Under the pieces are notes generated by a model. That model saw nothing but the letters and a program-made list of their open reading frames with translations, was not told the DNA's origin and did not search any database. A program made the position numbers and the translations under genes. Positions 1 through 7,650 of a stretch of DNA of 64,000 nucleotides are shown piece after piece. Within the stretch, counting starts at the first letter, position 1. Every line of letters begins with the position of its first letter. Origin of the DNA: CAYMPH01 sp964392365 (lineage in GTDB: Bacteria > Spirochaetota > UBA4802 > UBA5550); assembly GCA_964392365.1 (NCBI GenBank), contig CAYMPH010000010.1:1-64000 (forward strand), read 5' to 3'.

Positions 1-673
1 CATCGGAATTAGAAACGAGTTTGAATTTATCAAGAAAAGAACAGATTCTGTTCATGGCAGGATCGCTCGAGAGTCCTGTTTCAAGAGCGAAAATATTCCT
101 GGTAAGGTCTTCGTAGCATTCTTCAATTGAATCAAAACCGGACCTGGATCCGAGCACAGAAAACCACGGTGTCCATATATGTGCGGGAATTAAAAATGAT
201 TTTTCAGACGATTCAAGATTCATTTCCAGAATGATTTTTGAATCAAGGCCGAGAATAGGCCTGCCGTCTGATTCGATATTGCCTGCTTTTGCAAGTTTAA
301 TCTGCATTTTTTCAACAGCATTAAAATCCGGAAAAACACAGATATTGTGAACCTTGCGTACTTTATCATGTTTTTTATAAATACTGCTGATTTCGCCTGT
401 TAAAATAAAGTAAACCTGTTCAGGCATTCCTGCAGTTTTAAAATTACGTGATTCATCGAGTATATAATCATTTTTTAAAGTGTAAAGTCCATTTCCGGAA
501 GGCTCAAGTTTTTCTTTGAGTTCAGCAAGCCACCCTGGATGTACGCAGTCTCCGGTTGCAACAACATTTATCCCTTTTATTTTTGCCCAGTATTCGAGAT
601 GTTCAGGAGTGAGATTTTTACTCGTTGCAATTGAAAATCTTGAGTGAATATGAAAATCAGCTATGAATTTCAT
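1..673 (-). CDS. PHP-domain endonuclease Q-like protein (partial, C-terminus outside window)
   Basis: About 224 N-terminal residues are present; the gene runs off the left edge. The protein begins MKFIADFHIHSRFS, with the HxH metal motif of PHP phosphoesterases. It continues with NLTPEHLEYWAKIKGINVV and ATGDCVHPGWL, the pattern of the TIGR00375/EndoQ family. EndoQ nicks DNA 5' of deaminated or abasic bases in archaea and some bacteria. The start ATG (671-673) overlaps the stop of the upstream TPR gene in an ATGA arrangement, so the two are probably translated together as the last genes of a leftward operon. Family membership is fairly clear from the N-terminus. The catalytic activity is inferred, and the C-terminal half cannot be checked. 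Confidence 0.8.
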   Translation of the reverse strand, partial: MKFIADFHIHSRFSIATSKNLTPEHLEYWAKIKGINVVATGDCVHPGWLAELKEKLEPSGNGLYTLKNDYILDESRNFKTAGMPEQVYFILTGEISSIYKKHDKVRKVHNICVFPDFNAVEKMQIKLAKAGNIESDGRPILGLDSKIILEMNLESSEKSFLIPAHIWTPWFSVLGSRSGFDSIEECYEDLTRNIFALETGLSSDPAMNRICSFLDKFKLVSNSD

Positions 674-2334
674 TGCGGTATTTTTAATCTTACTTCTTTT
701 ATTTTATCAGTGCAGTTTTTAATTCCAAGTGCGGAATTGGAAGATTTATAAATTGTACAGGAATTATTGTAATACTCGAGTGCCTTATTAAACTCGCCTT
801 TTTTAAAATAAACATCACCAATGCTGTACTGGCAGTTTGCCTGTCCGATTTTTATGCCGTTTGATTTATATAGATTCAATCCGTCTATATAATATTTAAA
901 AGCTATGTCAAAAGCTGATCTGTTAAAATGTGTGTCTCCCAGCCTGTATAAACAGTTTGCCTCTCCAACTGCAGAGTTGTTTTTTTTATATATCAGCAAA
1001 GCCCTGCTTAATAATTCTTCTGCTTTAAGCGGGTTGGTTTTTAAAAGATTTGTTTCGCCGAGTTTATATAAACAGTTAGCTTCGCCGAGAGCTGAATTTA
1101 TTTTTTTGTACAGATCGAGTGATCTTTTATACATAATTTCAGCTTTGTCGTAATCTGATGCATTGATTGCAGATTCGCCGAGACTGAAGAAAAAATTCGC
1201 CTCCCCCATTATTGATCCGTCTTTGCTTAAGAGTTCGTTTGCTTTTTTAGCAAGCTCCAATCCCCTTTTATTGTCATTGCGCCTGTACGCAATTTCGCTC
1301 TGTCTTTTTAAACAGTTTGCCTCGCCTGTCAGAGATCCGTCTTTCTGATAAAGTTTTATCGCCTGTGTGTAATATTCATCAGCAGCAGCATTGCTGTAAT
1401 TATAGAATGCAATTTCACCCAGGCTCTGAAGGCAGTTAGCTTCTCCAAGAATAGAATTTACTTTTTTATATATCGCCATTGCAGTTTTATATTTTATTTC
1501 AGCTTCTCTATAATCAGCTTTGTTGAAAGCAATATCAGCAAGTTTATAATAGCAGTTTGCCTCGCCTATATATGACGATTCAATTTTATATTCGTTCATA
1601 GCCTGTTTATAAATTGTTTCAGCTCTCTGGAACTCGGCATTTTTAAAAGCAATATCGCCAAGCCTGTAAACGCAGTTGATTTTTCCGACTGCATCGCCTG
1701 TTTCCCTGTATAGAGAATATGCCTTGTAATACAGATCTTCAGCATTTTTTAAATTATTGTTGCGCAGTTCGATATCGCCGATCCGTTTTTTTGAATCTGC
1801 AATTCCATGTTTGGATTTTAATTCCTCGTAGATAGAATAAGCTAAATGGTAATACTCCTCTGCTTTACTATTGATGTTTTTTCTGAAATAGACATCACCT
1901 AATTTTAAAAGAGTATCTGCTTCTTTAAATCGGATTTTATTTTTTCTGAATAAAATGAGAGCCTGCTGCAGCAGCTTTTCAGCTGTAACATAGTTGTCGC
2001 GGTATTTTAACTGAATTTCAGCTGAAAAATATATTGAATAAGCTGCTGCTTTCTGGCTTTTGATATAATTTGAATAATCTTCAAGTGCGGATACGTATTT
2101 CAGTCCTGTATCATCTGAATAATTCTGATCAAGTGAAAATGAATATTCGAGAGCTTTAATTATCCAGTCTTCATCGAATCTATCTTTGAACGCAGAATAG
2201 TTTTTTTTTGGATTTGCTGATTGTTTTTCAGATGAAATTCCGGCAAGTGTGGATTTATCGAATTCAGTGAAAAAATCTTTTGCCTGTAATCCGGCTGAAC
2301 TTATTAGAATTAAGACAAATAAAAAAAATTTCAT
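670..2334 (-). CDS. Secreted tetratricopeptide-repeat protein
   Basis: A protein of 554 residues starting MKFFLFVLILISSAG, which looks like a cleavable signal peptide. I chose the ATG at 2332-2334 over an upstream TTG at 2350-2352 because it places the signal peptide at the N-terminus. It lies just after the stop of the upstream Yip1-like gene. From about residue 120 to the end there are roughly ten TPR units with a regular 40-residue period, each opening with G-E-A-N-C-L-Y-K-L-G-D/E or a close variant. The unusual uniformity suggests recent internal duplication. TPRs form protein-binding superhelices; the partner is unknown. It sits in an operon with SppA and a Yip1-like membrane protein, which points to an envelope role. 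Confidence 0.85.
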   Translation of the reverse strand: MKFFLFVLILISSAGLQAKDFFTEFDKSTLAGISSEKQSANPKKNYSAFKDRFDEDWIIKALEYSFSLDQNYSDDTGLKYVSALEDYSNYIKSQKAAAYSIYFSAEIQLKYRDNYVTAEKLLQQALILFRKNKIRFKEADTLLKLGDVYFRKNINSKAEEYYHLAYSIYEELKSKHGIADSKKRIGDIELRNNNLKNAEDLYYKAYSLYRETGDAVGKINCVYRLGDIAFKNAEFQRAETIYKQAMNEYKIESSYIGEANCYYKLADIAFNKADYREAEIKYKTAMAIYKKVNSILGEANCLQSLGEIAFYNYSNAAADEYYTQAIKLYQKDGSLTGEANCLKRQSEIAYRRNDNKRGLELAKKANELLSKDGSIMGEANFFFSLGESAINASDYDKAEIMYKRSLDLYKKINSALGEANCLYKLGETNLLKTNPLKAEELLSRALLIYKKNNSAVGEANCLYRLGDTHFNRSAFDIAFKYYIDGLNLYKSNGIKIGQANCQYSIGDVYFKKGEFNKALEYYNNSCTIYKSSNSALGIKNCTDKIKEVRLKIPQ

Positions 2335-2338
2335 CAAA

Positions 2339-2944
2339 TCATCCGACCGCAAATCCGATTAAATTTACAGCAATTAATATAAAAATAAAAAAGCCTGATA
2401 TTGTAATCAGAATATACGGGAATAAAAAAGAAAATAATGATTTTGAAAAACTTAAATTATAGAATTCCGATATTCCTGAAACAGATATATATGATGACCA
2501 TACAATTAAGGCTAATGAAATCAGCAGAAAAAAATAAACTGGAGCAAAATTAATTACCGAAAAAATATAAACCAGAGGAAGTAAAAATGTTATAGGGAAC
2601 TGGGCAAAATTACATACTGTAATTATTTCTTTAATAGAAGATTTAATACCGGTGAATTCAAGGGATAATGATGAAAGTGAAGAATAAATTAATATTTGAA
2701 GAATTAACAGCATGGAAAGGAGCACCCAGCCGTATGAAACTTTATAGTAAAAAAAACCGGACTGGCTTGTCAGCATTGATGATGAAATCAGATATGATAT
2801 TGCTGCAAGAACAGGCGGTATAAAGCTCAGGAGAAAAGAAGATGGATCATTTGACCTGATCAGTCTTGCAAGTGCGCGGGGATCGGTTATGATGTAAATG
2901 AAAAAATCCGCCCATTTCAGAGATTTAATTGTTTCAATAATCAT
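2339..2944 (-). CDS. Yip1-domain-like integral membrane protein
   Basis: 201 residues with a short cytoplasmic N-terminus (FFIYIITDPRALARLI) and about five hydrophobic segments. The D-P-R-A-x-x-R-L segment before the first helix, and the polar break between later helices, resemble bacterial Yip1/YIP1-family (PF04893) proteins, which are often found beside envelope genes. There is no enzymatic motif. It starts 4 nt after the sppA stop and ends 4 nt before the TPR start, so it is part of one leftward transcript. The Yip1 assignment is by pattern only; a generic multi-pass membrane protein is the fallback. Confidence 0.6.
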   Translation of the reverse strand: MIIETIKSLKWADFFIYIITDPRALARLIRSNDPSSFLLSFIPPVLAAISYLISSSMLTSQSGFFYYKVSYGWVLLSMLLILQILIYSSLSSLSLEFTGIKSSIKEIITVCNFAQFPITFLLPLVYIFSVINFAPVYFFLLISLALIVWSSYISVSGISEFYNLSFSKSLFSFLFPYILITISGFFIFILIAVNLIGFAVG

Positions 2945-2948
2945 AATA

Positions 2949-3893
2949 TTATTGCCTGTATTCTATATTTGTGCTGTCAGCGCGGTTGATAAATTCATTA
3001 AGAGTATTCAGCCCTTTAAACATTCCATCCATGCTCATCATAAACTGCTGAAAAGGAGATTTTATTCCTTCATATACCGGAGCATCTGGTGGAAGCTTTG
3101 CAAGTTCTTTTGCTTTATCTAGTGCTTCCTCATAAGTGCCGAGTGCATCAACGAATTTATATTTCAGGGCTGTTTCACCGGACATTATTCTTCCATCTGC
3201 GTACGGCTCAATATCAGTTATACTCATATTTCTGCCGAGAGAAATGTCTTTTAAAAATTTTCTATAGGATGAATCAATCATTTCCTGCAGGAGAGCTGAT
3301 TCAGCATCTGTGATGTCTCTTGTTGATGAAAAAATATCCTTATATTTTCCGCTTTTAATTACATTCAGGGAAATTCCGAGTTTTTCCATGAGTTTTTTAA
3401 CATTCGGCGACATTGCAATTACGCCAATAGAACCTGTTATTGTTCCATGATTTGCAAAAATATAGTTACAGGCTGAAGCTGTATAATATCCGCCGGATGC
3501 TGCTATTTCTCCCATTGAAGCAACTATTGGAATATTCTTTTTCCTGAGCTTCCATATTTTCTGGTAAATTTCCTGAGTTGCGGCTACAGTGCCGCCAGGT
3601 GAATTTATCCTGATTATCACGCCTTTTATATTGGAATCTTTTTCAATATCATCTAGTTTCTTAATTACAGCTTCCGCACCGGAAGGAAAACCGAAAGTGC
3701 TGCTGCTTCTTGCAAAATCAATTGAACCCTCTATACGCACAAGTGCAATCCCCGGGCCGAATTGAAGGCTGCGAACTCCGCCGGATTTTTTTTCTTTTTC
3801 CGGAATTTTCATCCCTATATCAATTATTGCTATAACAGCAGAGAAAACAAGCATAGCAAGTATTGAGATCAGTATTTTTCTATTTCTGTCCAT
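2949..3893 (-). CDS. sppA: Signal peptide peptidase SppA, S49 family
   Basis: 314 residues, the short (single-domain, Bacillus-like) SppA form. An N-terminal membrane anchor spans about residues 7-26 and is followed by the S49 fold. Diagnostic segments are RINSPGG (about 96-101), GEIAASGGYYTAS with the probable nucleophile Ser133, TITGSIGV, and KSGKYKD with the probable general base Lys185. SppA is a Ser/Lys-dyad membrane protease that degrades cleaved signal peptides at the outer face of the cytoplasmic membrane. The next gene downstream begins 4 nt after it and a small secreted protein lies 15 nt upstream, so it belongs to the leftward envelope operon. Confidence 0.95.
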   Translation of the reverse strand: MDRNRKILISILAMLVFSAVIAIIDIGMKIPEKEKKSGGVRSLQFGPGIALVRIEGSIDFARSSSTFGFPSGAEAVIKKLDDIEKDSNIKGVIIRINSPGGTVAATQEIYQKIWKLRKKNIPIVASMGEIAASGGYYTASACNYIFANHGTITGSIGVIAMSPNVKKLMEKLGISLNVIKSGKYKDIFSSTRDITDAESALLQEMIDSSYRKFLKDISLGRNMSITDIEPYADGRIMSGETALKYKFVDALGTYEEALDKAKELAKLPPDAPVYEGIKSPFQQFMMSMDGMFKGLNTLNEFINRADSTNIEYRQ

Positions 3894-3908
3894 TTTATTT
3901 TTCCCGTA

Positions 3909-4196
3909 TTAATAGTTTGCTTTCCCAACACATCTGCAGATATAAACATTATCTTTTTCAGCTGTGCAGGATCCTTTTTTAGCCAGTGTTTTAAGGCTTT
4001 TATCAACACCCTGGCAGTTGCAGTAGCTGACAATGTACAATTCTTTTCTGCTGATATTTGCTTTTGCAGTCATTTGAGCTGTAAACTGCTCTTCTTCGCA
4101 GATATAAATTTCAGCAAACTGATAATTTGCACTGTGAAGTAAAAGAATCATTCCGGAAGAAAAAACAAAAAGTAATGAAATTATTATTTTTTTCAT
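3909..4196 (-). CDS. Small secreted cysteine-containing protein of unknown function
   Basis: 95 residues. The N-terminus (MKKIIISLLFVFSSGMILLLHSA) is a typical signal peptide. The mature part of about 70 residues has five cysteines (YICEEE, YCNCQG, GSCTAE, YICRCVG has two), consistent with disulfides in an oxidising periplasm. I recognise no family. It is the first gene of the leftward operon leading to sppA, 15 nt before the sppA start, and it is separated from rnpB by about 30 nt. Coding status is supported by the signal peptide and operon context. Confidence 0.65.
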   Translation of the reverse strand: MKKIIISLLFVFSSGMILLLHSANYQFAEIYICEEEQFTAQMTAKANISRKELYIVSYCNCQGVDKSLKTLAKKGSCTAEKDNVYICRCVGKANY

Positions 4197-4226
4197 ACTG
4201 CTGCCTTTTTCCTTAGTTAAAATTTT

Positions 4227-4600
4227 GAGGGGAACTATAAGCCGAATTCTGTTTAAACAGTCATCTATCTTGTCTTTATGTTGCCATAAAGATCTTTGCG
4301 ACCTACCCTCAGCCTCGAGCGGGCAGCTCTCAAACGGCTGATGCTTGGCCTTGCACCGGATGGGGTTTACACTGCCGTTTTCATTACTGAAAACGCGGTG
4401 AGCTTTTACCTCGCCTTTTCACCTTTTCCACTTCACCCCCCAGCCCCCCTCTCAGGGGGGCTGGGGGGTGAAGTGGTAGTTTGTTTTCTGTTGCACTATC
4501 CGTCGCTTCACAGCGCCCGGGCGTTACCCGGCATCCTGCCCTCTGGTGTTCGGACTTTCCTCACTGCCTGTTACAGCATGCGCGACTGTCCGTTCCCCTC
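4227..4600 (-). ncRNA. rnpB: RNase P RNA (bacterial type A)
   Basis: Read on the minus strand, the 5' end GAGGGGAACGGACAGTC pairs with the 3' end GTTCCCCTC to give a 9-bp P1, which fixes the boundaries. Conserved core blocks are present: GAGGAAAGTCCG near the 5' end, GGCAGGATGCCGGGTAACG, GATAGTGCAACAGAAA, and the 3' AGAATTCGGCTTAT tail. RNase P RNA is the catalytic subunit that removes tRNA 5' leaders. The P12 region is replaced by a very GC-rich perfect hairpin (4428-4476). A good promoter lies just upstream. The plus-strand reading frame across this region is an antisense artefact. Confidence 0.97.
4428..4476. repeat. GC-rich perfect palindrome inserted in the P12 arm of rnpB
   Basis: Two perfectly complementary 23-nt arms (4428-4450 and 4454-4476) are separated by a 3-nt loop. 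The arms are mostly C and G runs (CCCCCCAGCCCCCC core), extreme in an AT-rich genome. It sits where the variable P12 helix of type A RNase P RNA belongs. It looks like a dispersed palindromic repeat unit that landed in, or replaced, a tolerant helix. I saw no second copy in this window. Confidence 0.85.
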
Positions 4601-4607
4601 ATATGTA

Positions 4608-4636
4608 AACATACAAATCTATACAAATCAAGTCAA
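4608..4636 (-). promoter_or_regulatory. Promoter of rnpB
   Basis: On the minus strand there is TTGACT (4631-4636), a 17-nt spacer and TATGTT (4608-4613). The expected transcription start is about 4600-4601, which coincides with the P1-defined 5' end of RNase P RNA. Confidence 0.7.
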
Positions 4637-4734
4637 GATACTTTATTTTAATAAAAGAGAATTTTAAATCTATTTTATTAAACCAAAATTTTATTGACAC
4701 CCTAAATAACGATATAAAATATGTATTATATTCC

Positions 4735-4807
4735 GGTGAATGTAGTTCAATGGTAGAGCCCTGGATTGTGATTCCAGTCGTTGCGGGTTCGAGCCCCGTC
4801 ATTCACC
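4735..4807 (+). tRNA. tRNA-His (anticodon GTG)
   Basis: A cloverleaf with the histidine-specific extra G-1 (4735) opposite C73 (4807). The acceptor is GTGAATG/CATTCAC, the D arm GTTC...GAGC, the anticodon loop ATTGTGATT, and the T arm GCGGGTTCGAGCCCCGT. CCA is not encoded in the DNA (CAT follows C73). A rho-independent terminator follows 16 nt later. Confidence 0.97.
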
Positions 4808-4822
4808 CATTTAATGTATAAT

Positions 4823-4853
4823 AAAAAAACCTTCCATCAGCGAAGGTTTTTTT
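4823..4853 (+). terminator. Rho-independent terminator after tRNA-His
   Basis: An A-rich 5' arm ending ACCTTC pairs with GAAGGT followed by a T-run, with a 7-nt loop. The A-tract/T-tract symmetry could allow it to work in both directions. Confidence 0.85.
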
Positions 4854-4868
4854 ATTCCTTTATTTCCC

Positions 4869-4899
4869 TTGACATTTATTCAATAAATGAACCTTATAT
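4869..4899 (+). promoter_or_regulatory. Possible promoter for the 81-aa secreted protein gene
   Basis: TTGACA (4869-4874) with TTATAT (4894-4899) at a 19-nt spacing, longer than ideal. It lies 40-70 nt upstream of the ATG at 4942. Confidence 0.35.
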
Positions 4900-4941
4900 T
4901 TAAATAATATAGATTAAATTTTATTTAAAAGGAGATTTTAA

Positions 4942-5187
4942 ATGAAAAAGTTTATTTTCGGATTAACCGCATTATTATTTTCTGTGTCTATAATGACAGG
5001 ATTTGCTGCCGGTGGAAGTACCGGATATGAGGGAAGCGATAAAGAAGCTGACAGAAAAGCTGCCATTGCAGAAAAAAAAGCTCATAAAAAAGAAAAAAAA
5101 GCTGAGATTAAAAAGAAGAAAGCTGAAGAAGCTAAAAAGAAACATTTGAAAAAAGAAAAAACTGAAAATAAATCTGATGGACAATAA
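4942..5187 (+). CDS. Small exported Lys/Glu/Ala-rich protein
   Basis: 81 residues. A signal peptide (MKKFIFGLTALLFSVSIMTGFAAGG) is followed by a low-complexity, highly charged stretch of A/E/K repeats (KKEKKAEIKKKKAEEAKKK) predicted to be a single helix or coiled coil. AGGAG lies 7-8 nt before the ATG, so the start is well supported. It is monocistronic, with its own terminator at 5206-5250. No named family is evident. It may be a periplasmic peptidoglycan- or nucleic-acid-binding helix by composition, but that is only a guess. Confidence 0.75.
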   Translation: MKKFIFGLTALLFSVSIMTGFAAGGSTGYEGSDKEADRKAAIAEKKAHKKEKKAEIKKKKAEEAKKKHLKKEKTENKSDGQ

Positions 5188-5205
5188 AATTTAATAATTA
5201 TTTTC

Positions 5206-5250
5206 AACTGGTATCTGAAGTTTTTTTTAAAATGAAGATACCAGTTTTAT
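5206..5250 (+). terminator. Rho-independent terminator
   Basis: Arms AACTGGTATCT (5206-5216) and AGATACCAGTT (5236-5246) are perfectly complementary with an A/T-rich loop, followed by TTAT. It lies between the 81-aa gene and the convergent DUF1460 gene, so it may serve both. Confidence 0.75.
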
Positions 5251-5261
5251 TGATAAACTTT

Positions 5262-6242
5262 TTACCGGCTTTTAATTGTAATTACAGGCGCATCTTCCCC
5301 TTCAATACTTTTTAAAATACTGAGAGGATCATCTTTTATTATAAAAAATCTCATCCCGTAAATATACGGCCTTTTTTCTTTTATTCTTTTTGCATTTTTT
5401 GAAAGCTGATCATTCATGTAATCTGTAAAAAGCTCCTTTTTCACTTCCGGTATTCTTGAATGAATTATATATACTTTATCATTTTCAACCAAAGCAAAAC
5501 CTATATGTCCAACCCATTTTTTTTCTGACTGATTTGTTCTAATTAAATTAAATAAATAGATATTATTTTTACCTGTGTTTTTATCAAATAATATAAGTTT
5601 TGTTAAAATTTCAGAAAATTTACTTTGATGAAAATATGATATTTTAACTTTTTCATCAGGTACATTTCCATTTCTGCTGTTCATTGAATAAAATAAATTT
5701 CTTTCGACGGTTTGTTCGTAAAGCTCCAGATTTTCTTTTGAAAGTCTGCTATTGATATCTTCAATAATCCATGAATTATTTTTTTCCCAGTCTGCTTCGA
5801 AAAAATGATTTCTTGATTCCCATCCTATCAGTCCGTTTTTATATCGTATCCGCTGTAGTGTTACAAAATAAGATCTCCATGTATCTGACATGGATAAGGC
5901 TATTGAATTTTCAACGAAAGTTACACAGTCGCTTTCATCAAGATTGTACATCGTTTTTTCAGATGGGATTTCAATAGGAAATTCCCCTGTAGTTCCATCA
6001 ACGTGAGGCTGCCCGATCTGTTTTTCCGCTATTATCTTCAATCTTTTTGAAAATATTTTTTCATTTTTAAATTGCCATGATAAATACTTGTTTATTTCTT
6101 CCGGTTCGAGATCGAATATCTGCTTTTCGAGTATATTCTCCGGAAAAATATCATTATTGTCTGAGTATTGTTTTTTTTCAGTTTTCGAACAGGAAAAAAT
6201 AAATAACTGAAGAAACATGATAATAATTAAAATTTTTTTCAT
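5262..6242 (-). CDS. DUF1460-family lipoprotein (NlpC/P60-like fold)
   Basis: 326 residues. The N-terminus MKKILIIIMFLQLFIFSCSK is a lipoprotein signal with lipobox FSC, so the protein is probably membrane-anchored on the periplasmic side. The body carries the DUF1460 signatures LDESDCVTFVEN (probable catalytic Cys) and SRNHFFEADW (His). A later HIGFAL segment could supply further active-site residues. DUF1460 proteins belong to the papain-like NlpC/P60 superfamily and some act as amidases on cell-wall-type substrates. The upstream YVAGTLE-type segment of the family is modified here (QIGQPHVDGTTGE). It starts 20 nt after the flavoprotein stop, so it may be co-transcribed with it. Confidence 0.8.
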   Translation of the reverse strand: MKKILIIIMFLQLFIFSCSKTEKKQYSDNNDIFPENILEKQIFDLEPEEINKYLSWQFKNEKIFSKRLKIIAEKQIGQPHVDGTTGEFPIEIPSEKTMYNLDESDCVTFVENSIALSMSDTWRSYFVTLQRIRYKNGLIGWESRNHFFEADWEKNNSWIIEDINSRLSKENLELYEQTVERNLFYSMNSRNGNVPDEKVKISYFHQSKFSEILTKLILFDKNTGKNNIYLFNLIRTNQSEKKWVGHIGFALVENDKVYIIHSRIPEVKKELFTDYMNDQLSKNAKRIKEKRPYIYGMRFFIIKDDPLSILKSIEGEDAPVITIKSR

Positions 6243-6262
6243 TGAAGATTGCCCGTAGTATT

Positions 6263-6832
6263 TTATTTTATTGCTGAAGTTCGGCCCAGTTCAAATGCCT
6301 GTTTTTTAATATCTTCATTTCCTGAAATTTCTGCTTTTTCTGATGCTGATGCCATAACAGCGCCAAGCCAGGTCATCTTTGTCATGTCTACAGTTGATTT
6401 AAAGCTGTGAACTATCGGATCAGCAGTTTTTACGTTAGTATCCCCGCATACTGTAATAAGGCCGATTCGCTTTCCTTTCATTTTCGGATAATAAGCTTTC
6501 TGCCATCTCCAGTCTGCATCAAATAAAGCGCACCATCTGTCCAGATAGGCTTTCATCTGTGAAGTCATTGACCAGAAATATACAGGCACGCTGTGAATAA
6601 TGACATCCGCATCAAGTATCTTTCCATGTATTTCCTGCATATCATCTTTGATTGCGCAGATGCCGGTCTCATTGCATTTTTTGCAATCTTTGCATCCGGA
6701 TATTTTTTTTCTGTCCAGTATGATTTTTTCAACTTCCGCACCTGCTGATACGGCACCTGATAATGCCTGATCCAGCAGTATATCACTATTACTGCCTACC
6801 CGCGGACTTCCCATTATTCCAAGAATTTTCAT
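6263..6832 (-). CDS. Iron-sulfur flavoprotein / NAD(P)H-dependent FMN reductase-like
   Basis: 189 residues with a flavodoxin-like fold. GSPRVGSNSDILL near the N-terminus is the FMN phosphate-binding loop. Four cysteines, C47-x2-C50-x2-C53-x5-C59, match the compact [4Fe-4S] motif of archaeal and bacterial iron-sulfur flavoproteins (Isf). PVYFWSMTSQMKAYLDRW is the conserved flavin-contact region. Family members pass electrons from ferredoxin or NAD(P)H to small oxidants in anaerobes. It is followed 20 nt downstream by the DUF1460 gene. The fold assignment is strong, the physiological substrate unknown. Confidence 0.88.
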   Translation of the reverse strand: MKILGIMGSPRVGSNSDILLDQALSGAVSAGAEVEKIILDRKKISGCKDCKKCNETGICAIKDDMQEIHGKILDADVIIHSVPVYFWSMTSQMKAYLDRWCALFDADWRWQKAYYPKMKGKRIGLITVCGDTNVKTADPIVHSFKSTVDMTKMTWLGAVMASASEKAEISGNEDIKKQAFELGRTSAIK

Positions 6833-6959
6833 TTTATTCCTCCGAGTAATTTAATTTATATCGATTAAAGTTTTGATTAAACCCTTTTTTGTCTTTCCGG
6901 TTTTGCAGCTTCAATTCGTGCAAATATCTGAATCTCATATATTATATATTCTCTATGAG

Positions 6960-6992
6960 ATTCCGGCATTCCCCTATCGCTCCAGCCGGAAT
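6960..6992. repeat. REP-like palindromic remnant
   Basis: ATTCCGGC (6960-6967) and GCCGGAAT (6985-6992) form an inverted pair around a 17-nt spacer, followed by GACAAAG. The GTCATTCCGGC/GCCGGAAT pattern resembles common bacterial dispersed repeats. It lies between two leftward genes and is more GC-rich than its surroundings. Confidence 0.5.
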
Positions 6993-7037
6993 GACAAAGA
7001 ACTAATTCAATCGTTAACTGCTATACTAAAAAATTTT

Positions 7038-7646
7038 TTAGGCTTCAGAATCAATGTCATATATGTAAATGTCGCTGATATCTTTAAAATCATTGTTTTT
7101 ATATCTGATATTAATCTTTACTGCTTCTTCTTTTGCTTTCATGTACACAGCTGAAACTTTATCCTTTAGCATTTTTCCGTATTTTATATAATATCTCGAT
7201 AGAAAAAAATATATAAGAGCACCCTCGAGATTTGAGATATAATTTGTGTCCCAGTTTTCTTTAATAATTCCCGGATTTCCTATAACCAGAGAAAATGGAG
7301 GAACAACTGTACGCGGTTTCACATTAGCGCCTGCAGCCACAATACTCCCCCTGCCTATTACACAATCATTCTGAACTGTTGAATTCATGCCGATTACAGA
7401 GCAGTCTTCAACTGTGCTTCCATGGATTACTGCTCCGTGTCCTACTGTAATAAAATTTCCGAGTATTGCAGGATGCCCCTTATCGCCGTGAATTACGCAA
7501 TTATCCTGAATGCTTGAATAACATCCGATTGATATGCTGGTAAGGTCTGCCCTGATTACCGCACCGGGCCAGATTGATGAGTTTCCGCCTATTGTTACCT
7601 CTCCAATGACTGCAGCTCTGGGATCAATATAAATTGTTGAATCCAT
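7038..7646 (-). CDS. Gamma-class carbonic anhydrase-like (left-handed beta helix) protein
   Basis: 202 residues. Hexapeptide repeats run from residue 8 to about 125. The three histidines that bind the metal in gamma carbonic anhydrases are at H53 (VIHGD), H70 (VGHG) and H75 (VIHGS). VIRAD and NIQDN-type positions (SSIQDNCVIHG) also match. The C-terminal tail of about 40 residues is longer than in minimal YrdA/PaaY proteins. The reaction would be CO2 hydration, though many homologues have other or no measured activity. The panE gene ends 4 nt upstream of its start, suggesting a leftward pair. Confidence 0.88.
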   Translation of the reverse strand: MDSTIYIDPRAAVIGEVTIGGNSSIWPGAVIRADLTSISIGCYSSIQDNCVIHGDKGHPAILGNFITVGHGAVIHGSTVEDCSVIGMNSTVQNDCVIGRGSIVAAGANVKPRTVVPPFSLVIGNPGIIKENWDTNYISNLEGALIYFFLSRYYIKYGKMLKDKVSAVYMKAKEEAVKINIRYKNNDFKDISDIYIYDIDSEA

Positions 7647-7650
7647 ATTA

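Noticed and set aside
4296..4667. A 123-residue plus-strand frame (MRPTLSLERAAL...)
   Set aside because: It lies antisense to RNase P RNA. Its residues reflect the RNA's structure, and it is a well-known type of annotation artefact.
4599..4802. A 67-residue minus-strand frame starting MTGLEPATTGITIQGS
   Set aside because: It is antisense to tRNA-His. This exact N-terminus is a common false gene call over tRNA genes.
6873..7154. A 93-residue plus-strand frame
   Set aside because: It is mostly antisense to the carbonic anhydrase-like gene and crosses the REP-like repeat.
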